Positions 22,409-35,961 are shown, counted from the stretch's first letter. The stretch is DNA of 64,000 nucleotides from Ceriagrion tenellum (GCA_963169105.1 OY720643.1:81327696-81391695); one strand, 5' to 3'. Program-made: numbers and translations. Notes: generated from the sequence alone by a model not told the origin.

Positions 22409-23292
22409 TAGGTCTGTTTATTACATTTTTCTAATTCTAAATAGGAAATCAAAAATAGAGAACGTGACCATGTGACGCCAAGTCCCGCTGGCGATGAGGA
22501 AAACTTTTTTAAGTTTTTCCCTTTCCCTAGCAAACCACATCTTCCCTACTAAAGCTGACCTTTTCGGAGTCCAGACAGAGTATCGAAAAACAACCCTCTC
22601 CGAGTAGGGTAAACACAATGAGCGCCATCAAATAAAAAGAATGTAACTACGCCCCCAAGCCAAGTTCAAAATTCAGATCATCCGATAAGATTGAATGAAC
22701 GATTTATGGATTGATACCGGATGACGGGCCGCACAAAAGCACGAGATAGAAGGGGGAAGAGGAAAAAAGAGGAGAAAAACAAAAAAAATAGCGGTTAAGT
22801 GGGAGTAATGTCGGATTCAACAGCCACCTGAGACCCAAGGATAAGTGATTGTGGGGTTCATTATCTTTCTTACGATTACAAGCCACAGATCGATTTTCGA
22901 GAAGAAAGTGATTTAAGGCGCACTCCAGATATTTAATAGACCCGAGGCGAAATGCAAATGTATCCACGAAGAAAATAGCCTCTTTCTCTTTCAAAAGGTA
23001 AATCTGAATCTCTAAAGAGCGCTACAGAGCTCGATTAACATTTTGCTTTTGAGATCAAACCAAGTAAAGCCCTTTAAAGTAAAAAAACGAACATTTACAA
23101 TCCATTAACATTAACGAAAAAATTCCCACTAAACATCCATTAATTTCTTCATCACTACTTAACTAATGAGCTTCCAGCATTGTTTTACAGTAAACATGCA
23201 TTTTTAAATAAAAGCATTCAAAGCATACAAATTCAATTAAATTCTCTGCATGACAAACTGAAAACTTATGTCTGGGTCATACAGTACCAGTC
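22409..23292. other. unassigned sequence
   Basis: No gene or internal repeat was recognised. Short minus-strand frames at 22421-22618 and 22704-22994 carry no known motif. Confidence 0.4.
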
Positions 23293-23600
23293 CGGATTGG
23301 ATATTTGGGGAGGCAACCGACAGCCAAGGTCGTTTGTGCCGTACGGGATATGTAAAGAAGGAGGATGGGAGGAAGGAAACCTGGCGTCGGCATTAGCTTG
23401 TTCTTAACGAAAGGCACCAAGGGTACCAAGGGATTAACGTCTCATCCGACAGACGGAGTACTGTACTTGAAGTGCCCTCCAAAAGACAATCAATTAGGGA
23501 TCAGGCTTCCTCCGAAAAACACCTCGTCTGCAGGGGTTTGAACCCTGGCCACCTGTATGGTTAGTCAGTACTCTAGCCACCACATCAACCCGACCCCCGA
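23293..23600 (-). mobile_element. tRNA-derived SINE, about 305 bp, copy 2
   Basis: This is the better preserved copy of the family at 13091. On the minus strand the head (23598-23531) reads GGGTCGGGTTGATGTGGTGG, then GGTGGCCAGGGTTCAAACCC, giving a recognisable A-box region and a B box close to GGTTCAAACCC. The body contains the complement of AACGTCTCATCCGAC and GGATATTTGGGGAGGC at the low-coordinate end. Polymerase III promoter elements inside a tRNA-like head and a unique body define a SINE. Confidence 0.85.
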
Positions 23601-23606
23601 CACATG

Positions 23607-26600
23607 AAAAAATAAATTTGGATTAATCAAAAGGAGGAGGCCGTGTACGGTTATAATATAATATACAGCAAAAAATATAAGGATTGGGCTAAAAATCGAC
23701 CGTTCCACCAACGGTGCAGCCAACTTTTTCAGGCATCGGGCGGTCGACACACAGCAATGTCAATCGTTGAAAGGCATTATAACCGGTATATTACGCCTTC
23801 AAAGAGTAAGTAGGGCTTATTGATACAACCCTAGCAGATTATAAAGAGCGCCACGCAGCTTTCTTCTTCGATGTATATAGAATATAATACAACATCAAAC
23901 CTATCTGTTGTCTCGTCTGATAATAATCGGTCCCGGAAGAATCTGATAAACAACGCTTGTTCATTAGAGGATTGGGAAGAGTAAATACAGCGGTGATTGG
24001 GGAAATAAATCAAATCATCTCGGTTAATTCCGATTTTCGAAGCTCGAAACATCATTCCCTTTGATGGGTTTCATGGCGAGAGGGCAAGGATATCTTAGAG
24101 CAAGGACCGACGATTTCTTCAGATTTCCCTTCATTAATACCTTCCTAAATTAGCCATTCGATGGGAAAAGATCAATAAAATTTTTATTAATTGAACATTA
24201 AAGCGTATCATAAGCCTTTTATTAGTGGAAATGTCAAATTTATTTGTGTTTATGATGGGATGGATATCCACGGGTCTATAAAGGAAACCGACACAGAATA
24301 TTCTTCCTGTTTCTTGTTAATCATGTACTATAGAACTTTTTATAATATACTTGCGCTTGTTAATGCATTAATATAAAAATTCAGCAACAAAATATTTAGA
24401 ATATATTATACGTTGGCGTATAATACAAGAGAGGAAGGAATGAGTTCACAAAAAATAAAAATGAAAAATTTTCTGTATCAAAAACAAGGATTGGGCGTGC
24501 GTGTTAGATTCGCGGCAGCTAGATAATTTATACATCCTCCTCTTAACCACACTGTAGGTTAGAGGTTCCAATTGTGAAACCTGCTATTAAAATTCCCCTT
24601 CCAACATCGATAAGCACGGCAGAAATAAATAAGCTTCATTAAATGCTATCTTTCGCCAACTTATCAAGAAGAATCAAGGTTTCTTTTCCACTACCAGAAT
24701 TCCGCTCAAAATTCGGATTCTTGGGGAACAGAAAAAAAAACATGTTGAATCAGACGTGGTCGCCGATTCGCGTAGAAAAACAGAAAAATGAAAAATATTC
24801 TTGGGAAACATAGGCATACGGTCCAAGAATGACCCGGCATATTTATTCTTCACTACTTCCGTATCCATGCCCACTGGAATAGCTACTCGTGCGTATTAGA
24901 CGCCGGTGAATTCTATATGTTGAGATATGCAGTGACCCTAGAGCATATATTTAGAAAACTATTACGAAATAAAATAAAATTATTTACTCTACTGACAGCA
25001 ATGTAGATATATTCCTCAAGCAAGCAATTCTACGTTAATTGGTTCCAGGTGGCAAAAGATAAACACAAAATATAAAAACAACACTAATGGATACATACTT
25101 TGTATGAACAAAAATGTTGCCATTCCAACTTTCAAAAATATTATTCGTTGAAGGAAAATTACTCATTGGTAATCTGGTTCATCTAATTGCAATAAAGAAA
25201 TTGCTTTGGACAGTACGGATAAAGGCAAAAAGTAAATAGACAAACAAGAAAAATTTTTCCATCACGATAGAGTGCATTAACTACGGTGAGTGTTGGATAG
25301 TCACTTTAGTCGAGAGAAGGGTGCTGAGTGTAAAATGGATCGGACACTTGATTGTACAATAGTTGACCGCTTAATCGATAAACAACTAGTGTTTTAAATT
25401 TCTAAAGTAACATTAAACCTCACTCACGAGAGTATCACAAACGAGAATAAGTGAGGGCATTTCCGGTCAGGGGCACAGCTTCCAGCTAAACTTTCGTGTA
25501 ATATATACAACATACAGTTTAATGAGAAGAAAGCAACATCGATTCTCAGCTGGAGCCATTATTGTCGATGGTTCATTCCAAACTCTCCTGCTATGTAATC
25601 ACAATGCACAAAAACATTCTTTAAGCGATCTTTTCAGCAATTTCACAGTCAACGTTTCAAATTTGGCACAAGTACACTCGAAACCCGGATGATTCGTTTG
25701 TAATTCCTAACAGCAACATAATTTCCATCTCCTACTTGCGTGAGAGATAACTACGTTCTGCCAGGTCATCAATCACATATTTATACATTAGACTTATAGA
25801 GGAATCAATTATTATTTGATACAATGACTGGATCTTTCCGTTTAATTTCCTGATACTGAGAGGACAATGACTCAAACCTGTTCAACCACAGTCCCTCCTC
25901 GCTTATAACTGCTAACGAGCCAATCAAAGCCGTTAGCGTCTTGGTCAAAGATCGGTACTCCATTTCGGTTGAAGGAACCTTGAGAGTATTTCTGTAGCTA
26001 TATATAAAACATTCTCTTGAAAATGACGATGGGGCTGAAACGCGACTCACTAAAAATAAGAAACTAAATTTTAGTTACACCAAGCAAAAGCAAGCAAATT
26101 GTGGACCGAAGAGCTATTGGCGCAAATGCTAGTAGATCGTGACTAATACCGACACAATGCTTACGTGAGATACCTAGCGCATTCAGTGCGTCTACGAAAC
26201 TGACAGCGGTAGAGAACACCAGGGTATATTCACTACCACTCCACAAGATTCCAGGGTATTACGATCAAATCCTAAAATGTCAATCTCTTTCTTTGCCAAC
26301 TTAGCATAGAGGAAATGAGAAGAAAAATGACCAGGTATGAATACCTTACCTTGTACCATCTAGTATGTCAAACTATGAAATTTACGCAATTTACCATTCT
26401 GAAAACATTTCCAGTTTCTAAATCACAAATAAACTCACAACTCATTTTAGACGTAACACAACATTTAAATGGCCACCGGCATAGAATCAAACTTCTCCAT
26501 ACGATCACAAAAGTGTGATGGGATCAGCATAGCTGTATCAACGTTGCTACACGATAGAAAATCATGTATTCGTGTATTAGGAATACGACATGGTTATCAA

Positions 26601-29537
26601 CATGTGGATTATGTACCAGTATGTATCCGTACTAATAGGTATTAGCGGTTTTTATAAGTAGTAGAAACGAAGGGAATTATATTTTTCCAAATATAAGCGG
26701 TACCTTTGCAAAAACGGGTGACCAAGGAGAATTCAAATCAAAACACGCTTGGTCACTCCTATAAAAACTGCAAAACGGTCATTACGTACAAAAAAAAATA
26801 TTTTTATGAATAAATCACGCGCGACATCTGCAAGTGAAATATATAGTGATAAAAAACTTTGTACTTTTACATCATCAATAAAATGGAAAAAGTACATAGT
26901 TTAACTTTTACAACGGATGCAAACAATGAACTATGAACAGCAAACTATGGACTTCTGAACTAGAAACAATGAACAACAGACTATGAACTTGAGATTCACA
27001 CCGAGCTCTTTTGTGGGAGAAAATACCACCCGAAATTTTACTTTCATCGGGTCGCTGGTCATGTTGATGATGCACCCCAACGCAAATTATATTTCCCGAA
27101 AACATTTTTGATCAAAGTTCTACCTTAAGTCTCCTAAATAAACCGGAACGAGTCTTTAAGGATGGAGTGGAAAAAAATAACGATGAGGAAAAGGAGAGTA
27201 ACAGGATATTACGCGCTTGGGAACAGCGCGAAAGTAAATATGAACCCCTAGGGTAGAAAGGGAAGACAATAAGCGCGAAAGGAGCATGGTCTAAAGGGGT
27301 CGGAAGGGGAAAATCCTGTTATCGACAGGGGATGGGGGATAAGGGAAAGAACAATACCCTGTTTCCAGAAAGAAGGAAAGATCCAGGCTTCCTACACGCG
27401 CGCACATATCTCCTTTAAAAAATAATCCCGGAATAAATAAAGGAGACGGCAAGGAAAGGGACGTTCCAAGCACAGGACCCTTCGAAGGCCGTAAAGAGAC
27501 AGCGCAAGGCACGTTAAAGGGTATGCAGGACGCATCCAAGGGTTCTGCCACGCATGCCCGAGGGTGTATTTGAAGTGGTTCCTCATGCTATACCTGTTAC
27601 TTTTCAATACATTCTTCACATTGCTTTGTTCATGACCGTTTACCTTCTTAACGTACAACAATGGTAACAATTTTACTTATCCTAGCATCAATTGCGAAAC
27701 ATAAGCGTTTCAACCATAGCCTCAGTCTCAAGTAAATATAAAGAAGTTCTCTTTTTTGTGTTTAATTATAAAATACGGCATTTGACGGTTCATTCCCATA
27801 ATACCTCATAGGTTTGAATTGAGGCATTAAAAAGTTTATTAAAATTCAAATAAATTATAACCATCACCCACTAGCCCTCATACCAATGACCAGCATTCAC
27901 TTCGTTGATCAATACTTCGGCTGTTCATCCACGGAATTCTTACTCAGTAAACACTTATTATTTTAAATACAATGTTTTCTTTATTCTATTCGCGGCAGCT
28001 AGAACAAATAAGACATGTTAATACATTTCAATCAATTTGATTGCTATTTCGGTGCATGTTAAAAGGTTTGTACATCTCTGTTTAGTGTACAATCTGTTTG
28101 AAGCCCAACCGTTCAGAATAAATTGGCTATTCAACAGTCAGAACCGGATGAAAAATGAGAACTTCGGAGCTTACAAGGTAGAGTATCACTCTAGTATATA
28201 AACAGAATTAAAAATATCTTCTAAATTTAATTTTTTAGAGAATATACATATCGAACACAAGACTTTTTTCATTCGAGAGGAAGACATAATCTTCTCGCCG
28301 TCAACACTTTGTAATAGACAGGAGTTTGGGACCAGGTAACTGATATGAAGATCAATATATTAACTGAAATTATTTCGATCTCATACTACTATTGATACGC
28401 ATAAAACTAGAGATTTTTATAGATGATAAATGAGTTTAAAATATAGTTTAGTCCGCTAAGGAATACGAAACGCAATCTATATGTTTAAAACTGGGAACAA
28501 TATGCCTTAGTGTTCACAATAAATAGCCCTGTTTATTATGTTAATCCTTTCTTCATTATTGAATGGGATGCATGATGCATTAGGTGTGCCTGTCACAAAT
28601 ATTAGGATATTTTTTACACGTATTGCATTCTGCCATGGATAAACTTTAGCAAAATTTACCCGGTTATCCATGAATTTTGTGATAAATTGCATTGATGAGA
28701 GAGCTTAAGTTCATCATGATTTCCTAATGGGAAGTATATTCAATGTTCACTATCAAGCCTTGACAGTATTGATATTCTGACGTCGAAACCTTTATAAGAT
28801 CCCAATTTGGCCAGGCAAAACCTGGGATTTGGCGCAGCTGTGACGTCACGAAGGTCGATAAAATCGAGGTTCGAGAATTTCGAGTAATTCATGAATTAAC
28901 CCCCAAGGTATGGGCACCCGCTCTCTCCTTCCCCCAAAACACCTGGTTTTTCCCACAAAGTTTTGGCATTCTGAATGCCGCCTTTGGCTTGAATTCAGTT
29001 TTCCAGGGGCATCATCCATAATGTGAACCAGGAACTCTCCAATACGTAGCTTAGAATCTTCTAGTCTACGAGGTCACCACACACAACTTGATTCAGTAAC
29101 ACATGAGATTTTCACCATAAATATTTTGGGTGGACCTAAGTCAGGCCAATCAGCACCTCCAATTTTTTTTTAACTGCCTGAACTTTGAAGCAAATATCAA
29201 TACATTGACAATTGGTGAGATTAGAGAAAGGGTGATTCAAGCAGAAATGAGAATTGAGAAAGAATTACAATCCTATTTCCTTTCTTGACGACTCTATTGA
29301 ATGTTAAAATCAAAATTTAAAGATGCTTCCAACAAATTTCCATAATGGTGGAAAATTACGAGGAATCTTTTGCTCCGGATTCAAATATAAGATTCTTCCA
29401 CAAAATGACGACTGAAGTCGTGTATCAAATATTTCTCGAGTTTTTATCGAGGTAATGTTCAAATAATAACACTATGTATTTATGTTTGCCCTCGTGCTAG
29501 TTCCAAGCAACAAATAACAGCATAAAAAATGATTAAT
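23607..29537. other. mostly unassigned AT-rich sequence
   Basis: Short open frames are scattered but none shows a recognisable domain. A small imperfect repeat of AACTATGAAC and CAAACTATGGAC units lies at 26918-26992. A somewhat GC-richer stretch is at 27200-27560. A 16-base exact direct repeat (24508-24523 and 27988-28003) brackets part of the region. TGACGTCA, a consensus CRE site, occurs near 28842 but may be chance. Confidence 0.35.
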
Positions 29538-29916
29538 GAAAAAAATTTTGCAATGCCCACTTTGTTTTTTATTAGTACAAGGCGTTTCAACGATTACATC
29601 GTCATCATCAGGTACAAACAAACAAGTTGAGGTTTTTAGATTTGCAACTATCTATATCCGATGATAAACACGTATTTGATATTTTTAGAAAACTTACCTG
29701 CACAGTTTCTGTACTGTATTTCCCCCCACCTTCTCTCCCACCCCCCCCCTTACCATCCCAAAACCTTTCCGTCCCCCACTCCATCCTCTACCCTACCCGT
29801 ATATATAAAGGCTATCGTGTCGAAAATTAAATTTGTATGTACCTGATGATGATGATATAATCGTTGAAACGCGTTGCACTAATAAAAAATTAAGTGGACA
29901 TTACAAAATTTCTTTC
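29538..29916 (+). mobile_element. Penelope-like element, internally deleted, with inverted terminal segments
   Basis: The plus strand at 29630-29700 encodes FLDLQLSISDDKHVFDIF followed by RKLT, matching the FLDL...RKPT block of PLE reverse transcriptase. The segment after it is C-rich and degenerate. The fragment is flanked by inverted copies of one roughly 80-bp sequence, 29538-29620 and 29832-29916, as expected for PLE terminal repeats (pLTRs). Each arm carries a hammerhead-like motif (29575-29615 minus, 29839-29879 plus). About 380 bp remain of an element normally of several kilobases, and the GIY-YIG domain is missing. Confidence 0.7.
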
Positions 29917-30239
29917 AGTATTCAGAAATATGTTCCAATACATCTTGCCAAATACCATTGAGTATAAAGAAAATAATGTTTTAAGATTCTTGGCTCAATT
30001 GGCATTATATGTTGATTAAGTTTGATAACTATTGGTTTGGTTTTTTTAATTTTCACGATTATTATCGCTGTTGGTAGAAGAAAATTTCATAATATTATAA
30101 ACAACATTCATTGACCTGAAGAAGGATAAAGTTGTTTCCTTCGCCGACTTACACTTGAACAGTCAAATAGACAGTTCTAATAGACACCTTAGTCGGCCAA
30201 GTAAATTTAAGTGAACTGTTCAAAGTTCTCTGTTCAATA

Positions 30240-30915
30240 TGTACTTGGAGGATGCCATAAGAGAAGCAAAAGAAATTGGACTTAGCGGAATAAAGGCAGA
30301 CGCAGAAGAAATAAACATGTTCCGCTTCGCAGTAGATATTGCAGTCGAGCTGGAAATTGCGACGATCTTCAAAGGTCTCTAAACGTAATGGACCTAGTTC
30401 TCCAAGAATGTAACATGAAAATAAATAAAACGAACACTAAAATTCTAGTATGCGGAAGAAAGAAGCTGAGCGTAGAATTCACCCTGAGAGGAGAGAAATT
30501 AGAGCAAGTGGATTCCTTCACCTGTCTTGGATATGCCATCACGTTAGACAGTAAAAGTACAACAGACATCAAGGGGAGAATAGCCCAAGCTAAGAAGGCG
30601 TTCACGAGAAAAAAAGAAAACTGTAGTGCTCAAAGAAGACAGGACTTCACACCAGGAAACAGTATGTGAAAAAAATCGTGTGGAGAACGACATGGATAGG
30701 ACACACCAGAAGAGACATAATGGCTTGTAAAGAAAATAATTGAATGAAAAAGATAGGAAATGGTCCCCAGAGGTAAACCCAGGAATAAGTTCATGGACGA
30801 ATTACAGAGGAAAGTAAACAGGAAGAGCTACAATGGGGTAGGGGAACTAACATTGGATAGGGAAGGATGCACAGCGTAAGTCAACCAATCTTAAGATTGA
30901 ACGACCTATGATGAT
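30240..30915 (+). mobile_element. LINE relic (RTE/CR1-type) including the mutated reverse transcriptase catalytic motif
   Basis: The first part (30250-30345) translates as AIREAKEIGLSGIKADAEE then INMFRFAVDIAVELE. This aligns with the reverse transcriptase palm motif F/Y-A-D-D, but one catalytic Asp is Val (FAVD). After a frame change, 30388-30610 is open and reads DLVLQECNMKINKTNTK, RGEKLEQVDSFTCLGYAIT and IKGRIAQAKKAFTRKK. The C-terminal WIGH block follows in broken form, and the 3' end near 30885-30915 carries AAGATTGAACGACC. The family also occurs at 1268 and 11500. It is inactive. Confidence 0.85.
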
Positions 30916-33900
30916 TATAAAATGTTCGGAAGGGAAGGTGTTGACTTCTTGTGATACATAGATAATTGTATAATCACCCTACGCCTAAATATAAGGCACT
31001 TTCACCACACCTAACTCAAAACATGCAAAACGTACGATTTAATCACATGTAGCCTAAAACTTTGAATTTCTTTCAAATGCAATTTATTTTTGATAAAAGT
31101 GACAAAATTTCCACCTCCGCAAGAATTACGAGAAGTTGTAGAAGAAACATTTACAATAAAAAGTTTTCATCTAATAAGGTGTAATACGAAGGAATATTAC
31201 GGCCCAAATGGTCGGTAGCAAGAATATTTTGTCATGGAATCAATAGTCATGAGATCCATAAAGTTAAAGATCTCATAAATATATTCGGGTTGCAGGAATG
31301 CATCAACTGGTTACAATACTTATTTATCAATGGTTAATAGTTTTGAATATTTGATCTTATCTCCCACCGCAGAGTAAAATATACGAAAGTTAAGCCTATG
31401 AATAGTTGCTAATGCAGATAATAATTACTCGGTCAGAGTAGATAAAATGGCCATTCGACTCAAAACACTTCTTTTTTCAAGTAAATTAGACTCCAAGCGC
31501 TTCAGTGCACATCTACCATCTGGGCTACTTATGGAACTCATAACCCCATGCCATAAGTTATGAAACCAATAAAGTTATCAAATATTTCTGCAACAATAAC
31601 TGAATGGTTGCCACGGCTTATGGGTCCCATAACTTAATGAAATACATGTGTGTCTTCCCTGCAACTGGCCATAGGACGCAAATAATCGTGTACATTAGGA
31701 AATAATTAAAACTAATGAAATGATACAATTAGAAGGTGATCGCAACATGGTTTTTATCCTTTATTTATATTTGCATGCTAAACATGCATGTATTCATGTC
31801 AGGACCTCATAAAACGCTGTCCTAACATTTAAACAAATGTTTAGGCTATCACTTTTTGGTTTATCCACAAATAGACTTTTGCTTACACATAAGCTACTTT
31901 TTGGTCGATTGTTTTTATTAAAAAAAATAGAGAGTAAAGTTGACGTGATAAAGCTCGGATCGTTTACTTTTCCAAACACAATGACCTTTCCAATACTCGG
32001 CCCGTCCTTGTGTCGACAACAGATATTTGAACAGAGATTCCGTTTCACGCACTGAGCGCCGATAAAAGGTCAGCTGACACTGAAGACAGCAATTAAGTTC
32101 TTCAACGGACATCTATTAAGATTAAGTCTGAAATGCGCTGTTTATGTATTTGTAGAAACCATTCAATCCTGTTGCGCAGTGAACCGCAACTAATCGTTCT
32201 TCCGTTTAAATGTTAAGCAAACTTTATCCAATTAATTTTGCATCATTATCGACTCACATGGAATGATTTTTGTCAGTAATCCGATATAAATGAGATGATG
32301 ATAGACATTCAAGTCAGAAGGACGAAATATCTTTCATGGTTTAAATAGCAGAAAGCTGCTAAAAACAGAACATTAACAGGCTAATATTTTTATAAGTTAA
32401 CCTCTAGATAGCAACGAGCACTAATTACAAACTTCAGCAGAAATACACACATTCAATTAGCCACCTATGTGTTTAGCCAATTCTAACGGTACCTGAAACA
32501 AAAGCGAGCCCGACGAATTGATGAAAATGTATTTTAACTGAGGAAAAGGAGATAATAAAGTCAACATAAGCGTTTAGACTGGTAATCGGCATCAATTTTT
32601 TCAAAACTTTCTGTGGAACAGCAATCGATTTAACGTATAGGTGCAGGGAAGTCAAACCGTTTCTATAAAACTTCAGGCAAGAAATTGGAATAGGATATGC
32701 TGAATGAAATATTCGGGCTTTTTCAAACAGCCCTCAAGCAAATAAATCAGTTTCTTTTAAATTTTCATAGATGCATACGTTAAAAGTTGGACGGGCGAGC
32801 ACCGTATTTTTTTTCGTAATTCCCGGAGCAGTTTTGCGAAAGAATCGAAAGAAGTAGAATATATTTCACGGAGAAGTCAGATCGCGATGGTATCTTCCAA
32901 AAGAAGCTGGTATCAGCGCTAAATGAAGAGAGAGATTTCGAGAGTTAATGCACTTAACTGCATTTCACAGCGATTACGACGGTGAAAATTAAAACACCTC
33001 GTAAAACCTCATGAAAAAGTACCGGGATTGAATATGAAATATAATGAACGAAAGGCAGGAAGCACTACTACTCCGAGTTAGGGATAAATATTTATTATCA
33101 ATAATTCTGTTTGTGGAACGCAAGTAAAATCATCACTTGATGTAGATTTGTGTCAGCAAATTGTAGAGATGTTTGGCGAAGAATATCCTTAGGAAGTGGA
33201 TTGTATTCCGCACAATCAAAATGAACAATCACCAAAAAATAACAAACTAATCCAACGATGTAAGACTCTTCCACCAATGAATAAATAATCATTTAATATA
33301 GCTAAGTATTTACTCACAGCGCATGAACACATTATTTACCTCCATTAACGAATTAATTTTAGGGCTCTTAAGATATCCACGTCTTGATTTTCAGCACAAA
33401 ATATGAAGAAGGAAATTGATAAATTCATTGATTTTTTTATTGCTTAATTTAGGTTTTCTTTAGAGGAAACATAACCACACGTGTCATTATTCCACAAAAT
33501 ATGCATCATTAGTTTGCATTTCAGTTTCACATTGCAGCCACATGGAGAAGTAGAAGCAAACTTAAAAATTTTCAACCCATTAAGCTTCCACAAAATTGAA
33601 GAAACATACCAAAATACCGCTTAAAATTTCCAGAAATAGCGAACGATCATAGAACTGGGATGCTCCTCTCAATTTCCACAATTTAAATAAATCCATCGTC
33701 CTCACAATCAACAAAGCCCAGTAATATATTGTGTCTCCTGTCACACGTTACAGTTACACGGCTGATTACGCAGGTCACTGTAGGAGGTATTTACGGGTGA
33801 GGAGAAGTAAGGGGGTGATAGATGGAGGAGTGCGATATGACCATTTATAGAGGAAAAGGCAACATGATAAAAATTGAATGAGTCGCTATAATGTTCACTA

Positions 33901-33930
33901 GTGAATTGGAATGTCAAGTGTAGATATTTA
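30916..33930. other. unassigned AT-rich sequence
   Basis: No gene was recognised. At 31530-31645 the words ACTTATGG, CCATAAGT, CATAACTT and their complements recur, giving small local inverted repeats. Frames at 31794-32112 show no known motif. Confidence 0.4.
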
Positions 33931-33964
33931 TCTTCGATGGGCGAGATTATAATTGAAAATCAAA

Positions 33965-34205
33965 CATGCTATCCGCATCTAGATACGACGATAATGGAAG
34001 AAAACGACAAAGGGGATAAATATCGAACATCTACACCGGACGATAATTTCAGTATCATTAGTTACACATTAATTAATAAACAAGATGACGATTCCCGCGT
34101 CTAGATAAGACAATATTTTAAGACGATGGCAATGAAGATAAATATCGACCTCAATTCAAGTCGATAATCACATTTAACTCGCACCGGACCATCATTAAGA
34201 AACTC
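33965..34205 (+). repeat. possible diverged tandem duplication, about 125-bp unit
   Basis: ATCCGCATCTAGATACGACG near 33970 is echoed by TCCCGCGTCTAGATAAGACA near 34093. GGGGATAAATATCGA (34013) is echoed by AAGATAAATATCGA (34136). The order and spacing agree, but divergence is high. Confidence 0.4.
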
Positions 34206-34845
34206 GTTATGGAAAATAGTTAATGTGACCTAGACGCAAATGATATTTAACACTTTATAGACGTAATCATCGGTACATCGAAGTGCGATATATGCCGATA
34301 TCCAAATATAAAAACCCTAATTAGCTGCCGTTTCGATACATGGTTCAACTACGACATTTAAAGAGTGCAATATAAATAGACATACTGTGATGATCGTAAT
34401 TAATTCATTGATGCCAATCGATAATGATCGCCGTACATGATATAGCGTATTCTGAATAATTTTAGCGACGAAAAACTAAGCTGATGCAGTTAACATTCCA
34501 TTATATTCCATAAGGGTTGGATTAAAAAACGCATCACCCAAAACCGTAAACTCTTACGAGCCTAATGTAATAAAAATTCATTTTCCTCTACTCTGAATGC
34601 TTAGGTATACACAACAACCCTTTGAAAAATTCCGAGATGTGAACGAAATTAGCAGTATCGACCAAACCATGCATGGCCATTATAATTGATATTATTATCC
34701 CGCGCTATATATCATCATCTCACTCTGTGCCTAATCATCGTCCCATTTAGACTTCTAGCCTCCCTTAGTACTGGAATCCATAATGAAAATAAGCAATGTA
34801 CTTTTCAACAGTTATAACTGAGGAAATACTTGATCCGACAGAACG

Positions 34846-35040
34846 CCCCATCAACGAGGGCAAGAGGAGAGACAAGAGAGGAACATGAAGGGGAAAGACC
34901 AAAACATACCCCACGAAACAATCATCACATTTTCACATCACACACACAAACACATCACAACGATTGATCAAAAGATAGGCCACACCAACACCTAGACCTT
35001 GAACACGCTTAGGCAGTAGAGAAGATAGTGACGGAGACTC
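34846..35040 (+). repeat. diverged duplicate of 35962-36205, CpG-poor copy
   Basis: Ordered matches with the downstream copy include CGCCCCATCAACGA, GGGGAAAGACCAAAACA, AGATAGGCCA, CGCTTxGGCAGT and GGAGAC. Many CpGs of the other copy appear here as TG or CA, for example CGCGCTTGG versus CACGCTTAG. No open frame is shared between the copies. The unit is of unknown nature. Confidence 0.7.
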
Positions 35041-35196
35041 CTATAATAATACAAAACACTTCCACGAAGTGACGTAGGAAGATGTCAAGTTTATTCGTGA
35101 TGCTAGTACGGCAAAATATGCAAAAATATATCTTAAAATGTTGGTGAAATACAGCGTTGCATCACTGAACACATTTCTCAAGTGTTTATAGAAAAT

Positions 35197-35496
35197 AAAT
35201 GGATAAATGGACTGGAAGAGATGGATATAGGTTCTCCAAGTCATTGCGACTGTCGTGGTTAGACCATGCTGAAAGGATGAAAGAGTACAGAATGCCAAAA
35301 TAGTTAAGGAGTAGCAAGATGAAAGAGATTAGGAGGAGAGGAAGACCACACAAAAGATGGCTACGAGATGTTGAAGATGACCTGAAGAAAATGGGGATTG
35401 GAAGATGGGGAGGGAAAGCAAAAACTAGAGCTGAATGGAGGTATATAACTGAGGAAGCCCACACCGGGCAGCAGAGCTGTGGAAGAAAAAGATGAA
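35197..35496 (+). mobile_element. LINE relic, C-terminal tail of a different RTE/CR1-type family
   Basis: Plus-strand translation from about 35238 gives SLSWLDHAERMKEYRMPK, a stop, RRRGRPHKRWLRDVEDDLKK, then AKTRAEWRYITEEAHTG. This GRPxKRWxxDVxxDL and RxxWRxI arrangement is the classic end of insect and crustacean LINE polyproteins. One stop interrupts it. It lies between the two copies of the local duplication. Confidence 0.8.
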
Positions 35497-35961
35497 GTGT
35501 TTACAGAAATTAATTTTCTATCATACGACAGGATTCATGCCTATTCTAGTTAATTGGAAAAGTAGAATACTTATTTTCAATATGGATACGAATATAACAC
35601 CACAACATACTACCACAAACTGACGCATGAAAGTGGATTTTACTTCCTTAGAAACTTTTATCACTCTTAATGACTTCCTAGAGCAGGTAACGGAGGAAAA
35701 TGGTCGAGATACAAGAGAAAGACACGTCAAGAGAGGGGAGGTTTTTGGTCTCACACCCCGCTGCATCACGGGATACTCTCTGGTCACCATATCCCTCTCC
35801 AGTTCCCCATTCCCTGCACCTTCTTCTCCCCAACTATTCCCATCCAGCCCAGCGGCCAAAGCGGCACCCCGCTCCCCTCTTCCCCACACCCCCGCAACGA
35901 AAACCGTTTCGGGGTATATTCATGTGGGAAGTCAACCCGGGCAGTCCACACCACACGGCCA
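35497..35961. other. transition into GC-rich block; unrecognised
   Basis: Positions 35497-35690 are AT-rich. From about 35750 the sequence becomes C-rich with Pro/Ser-rich frames on the plus strand and Gly/Trp-rich frames on the minus strand. The 174- and 144-codon frames starting at 35627 and 35700 are driven by C-runs and contain no known domain. Confidence 0.3.

Noticed and set aside
23531..23598. tRNA gene on the minus strand
   Set aside because: A- and B-box-like parts are present but the acceptor stem does not pair and a unique body follows, so it is a SINE head. The same applies at 9385, 39853 and 57712.
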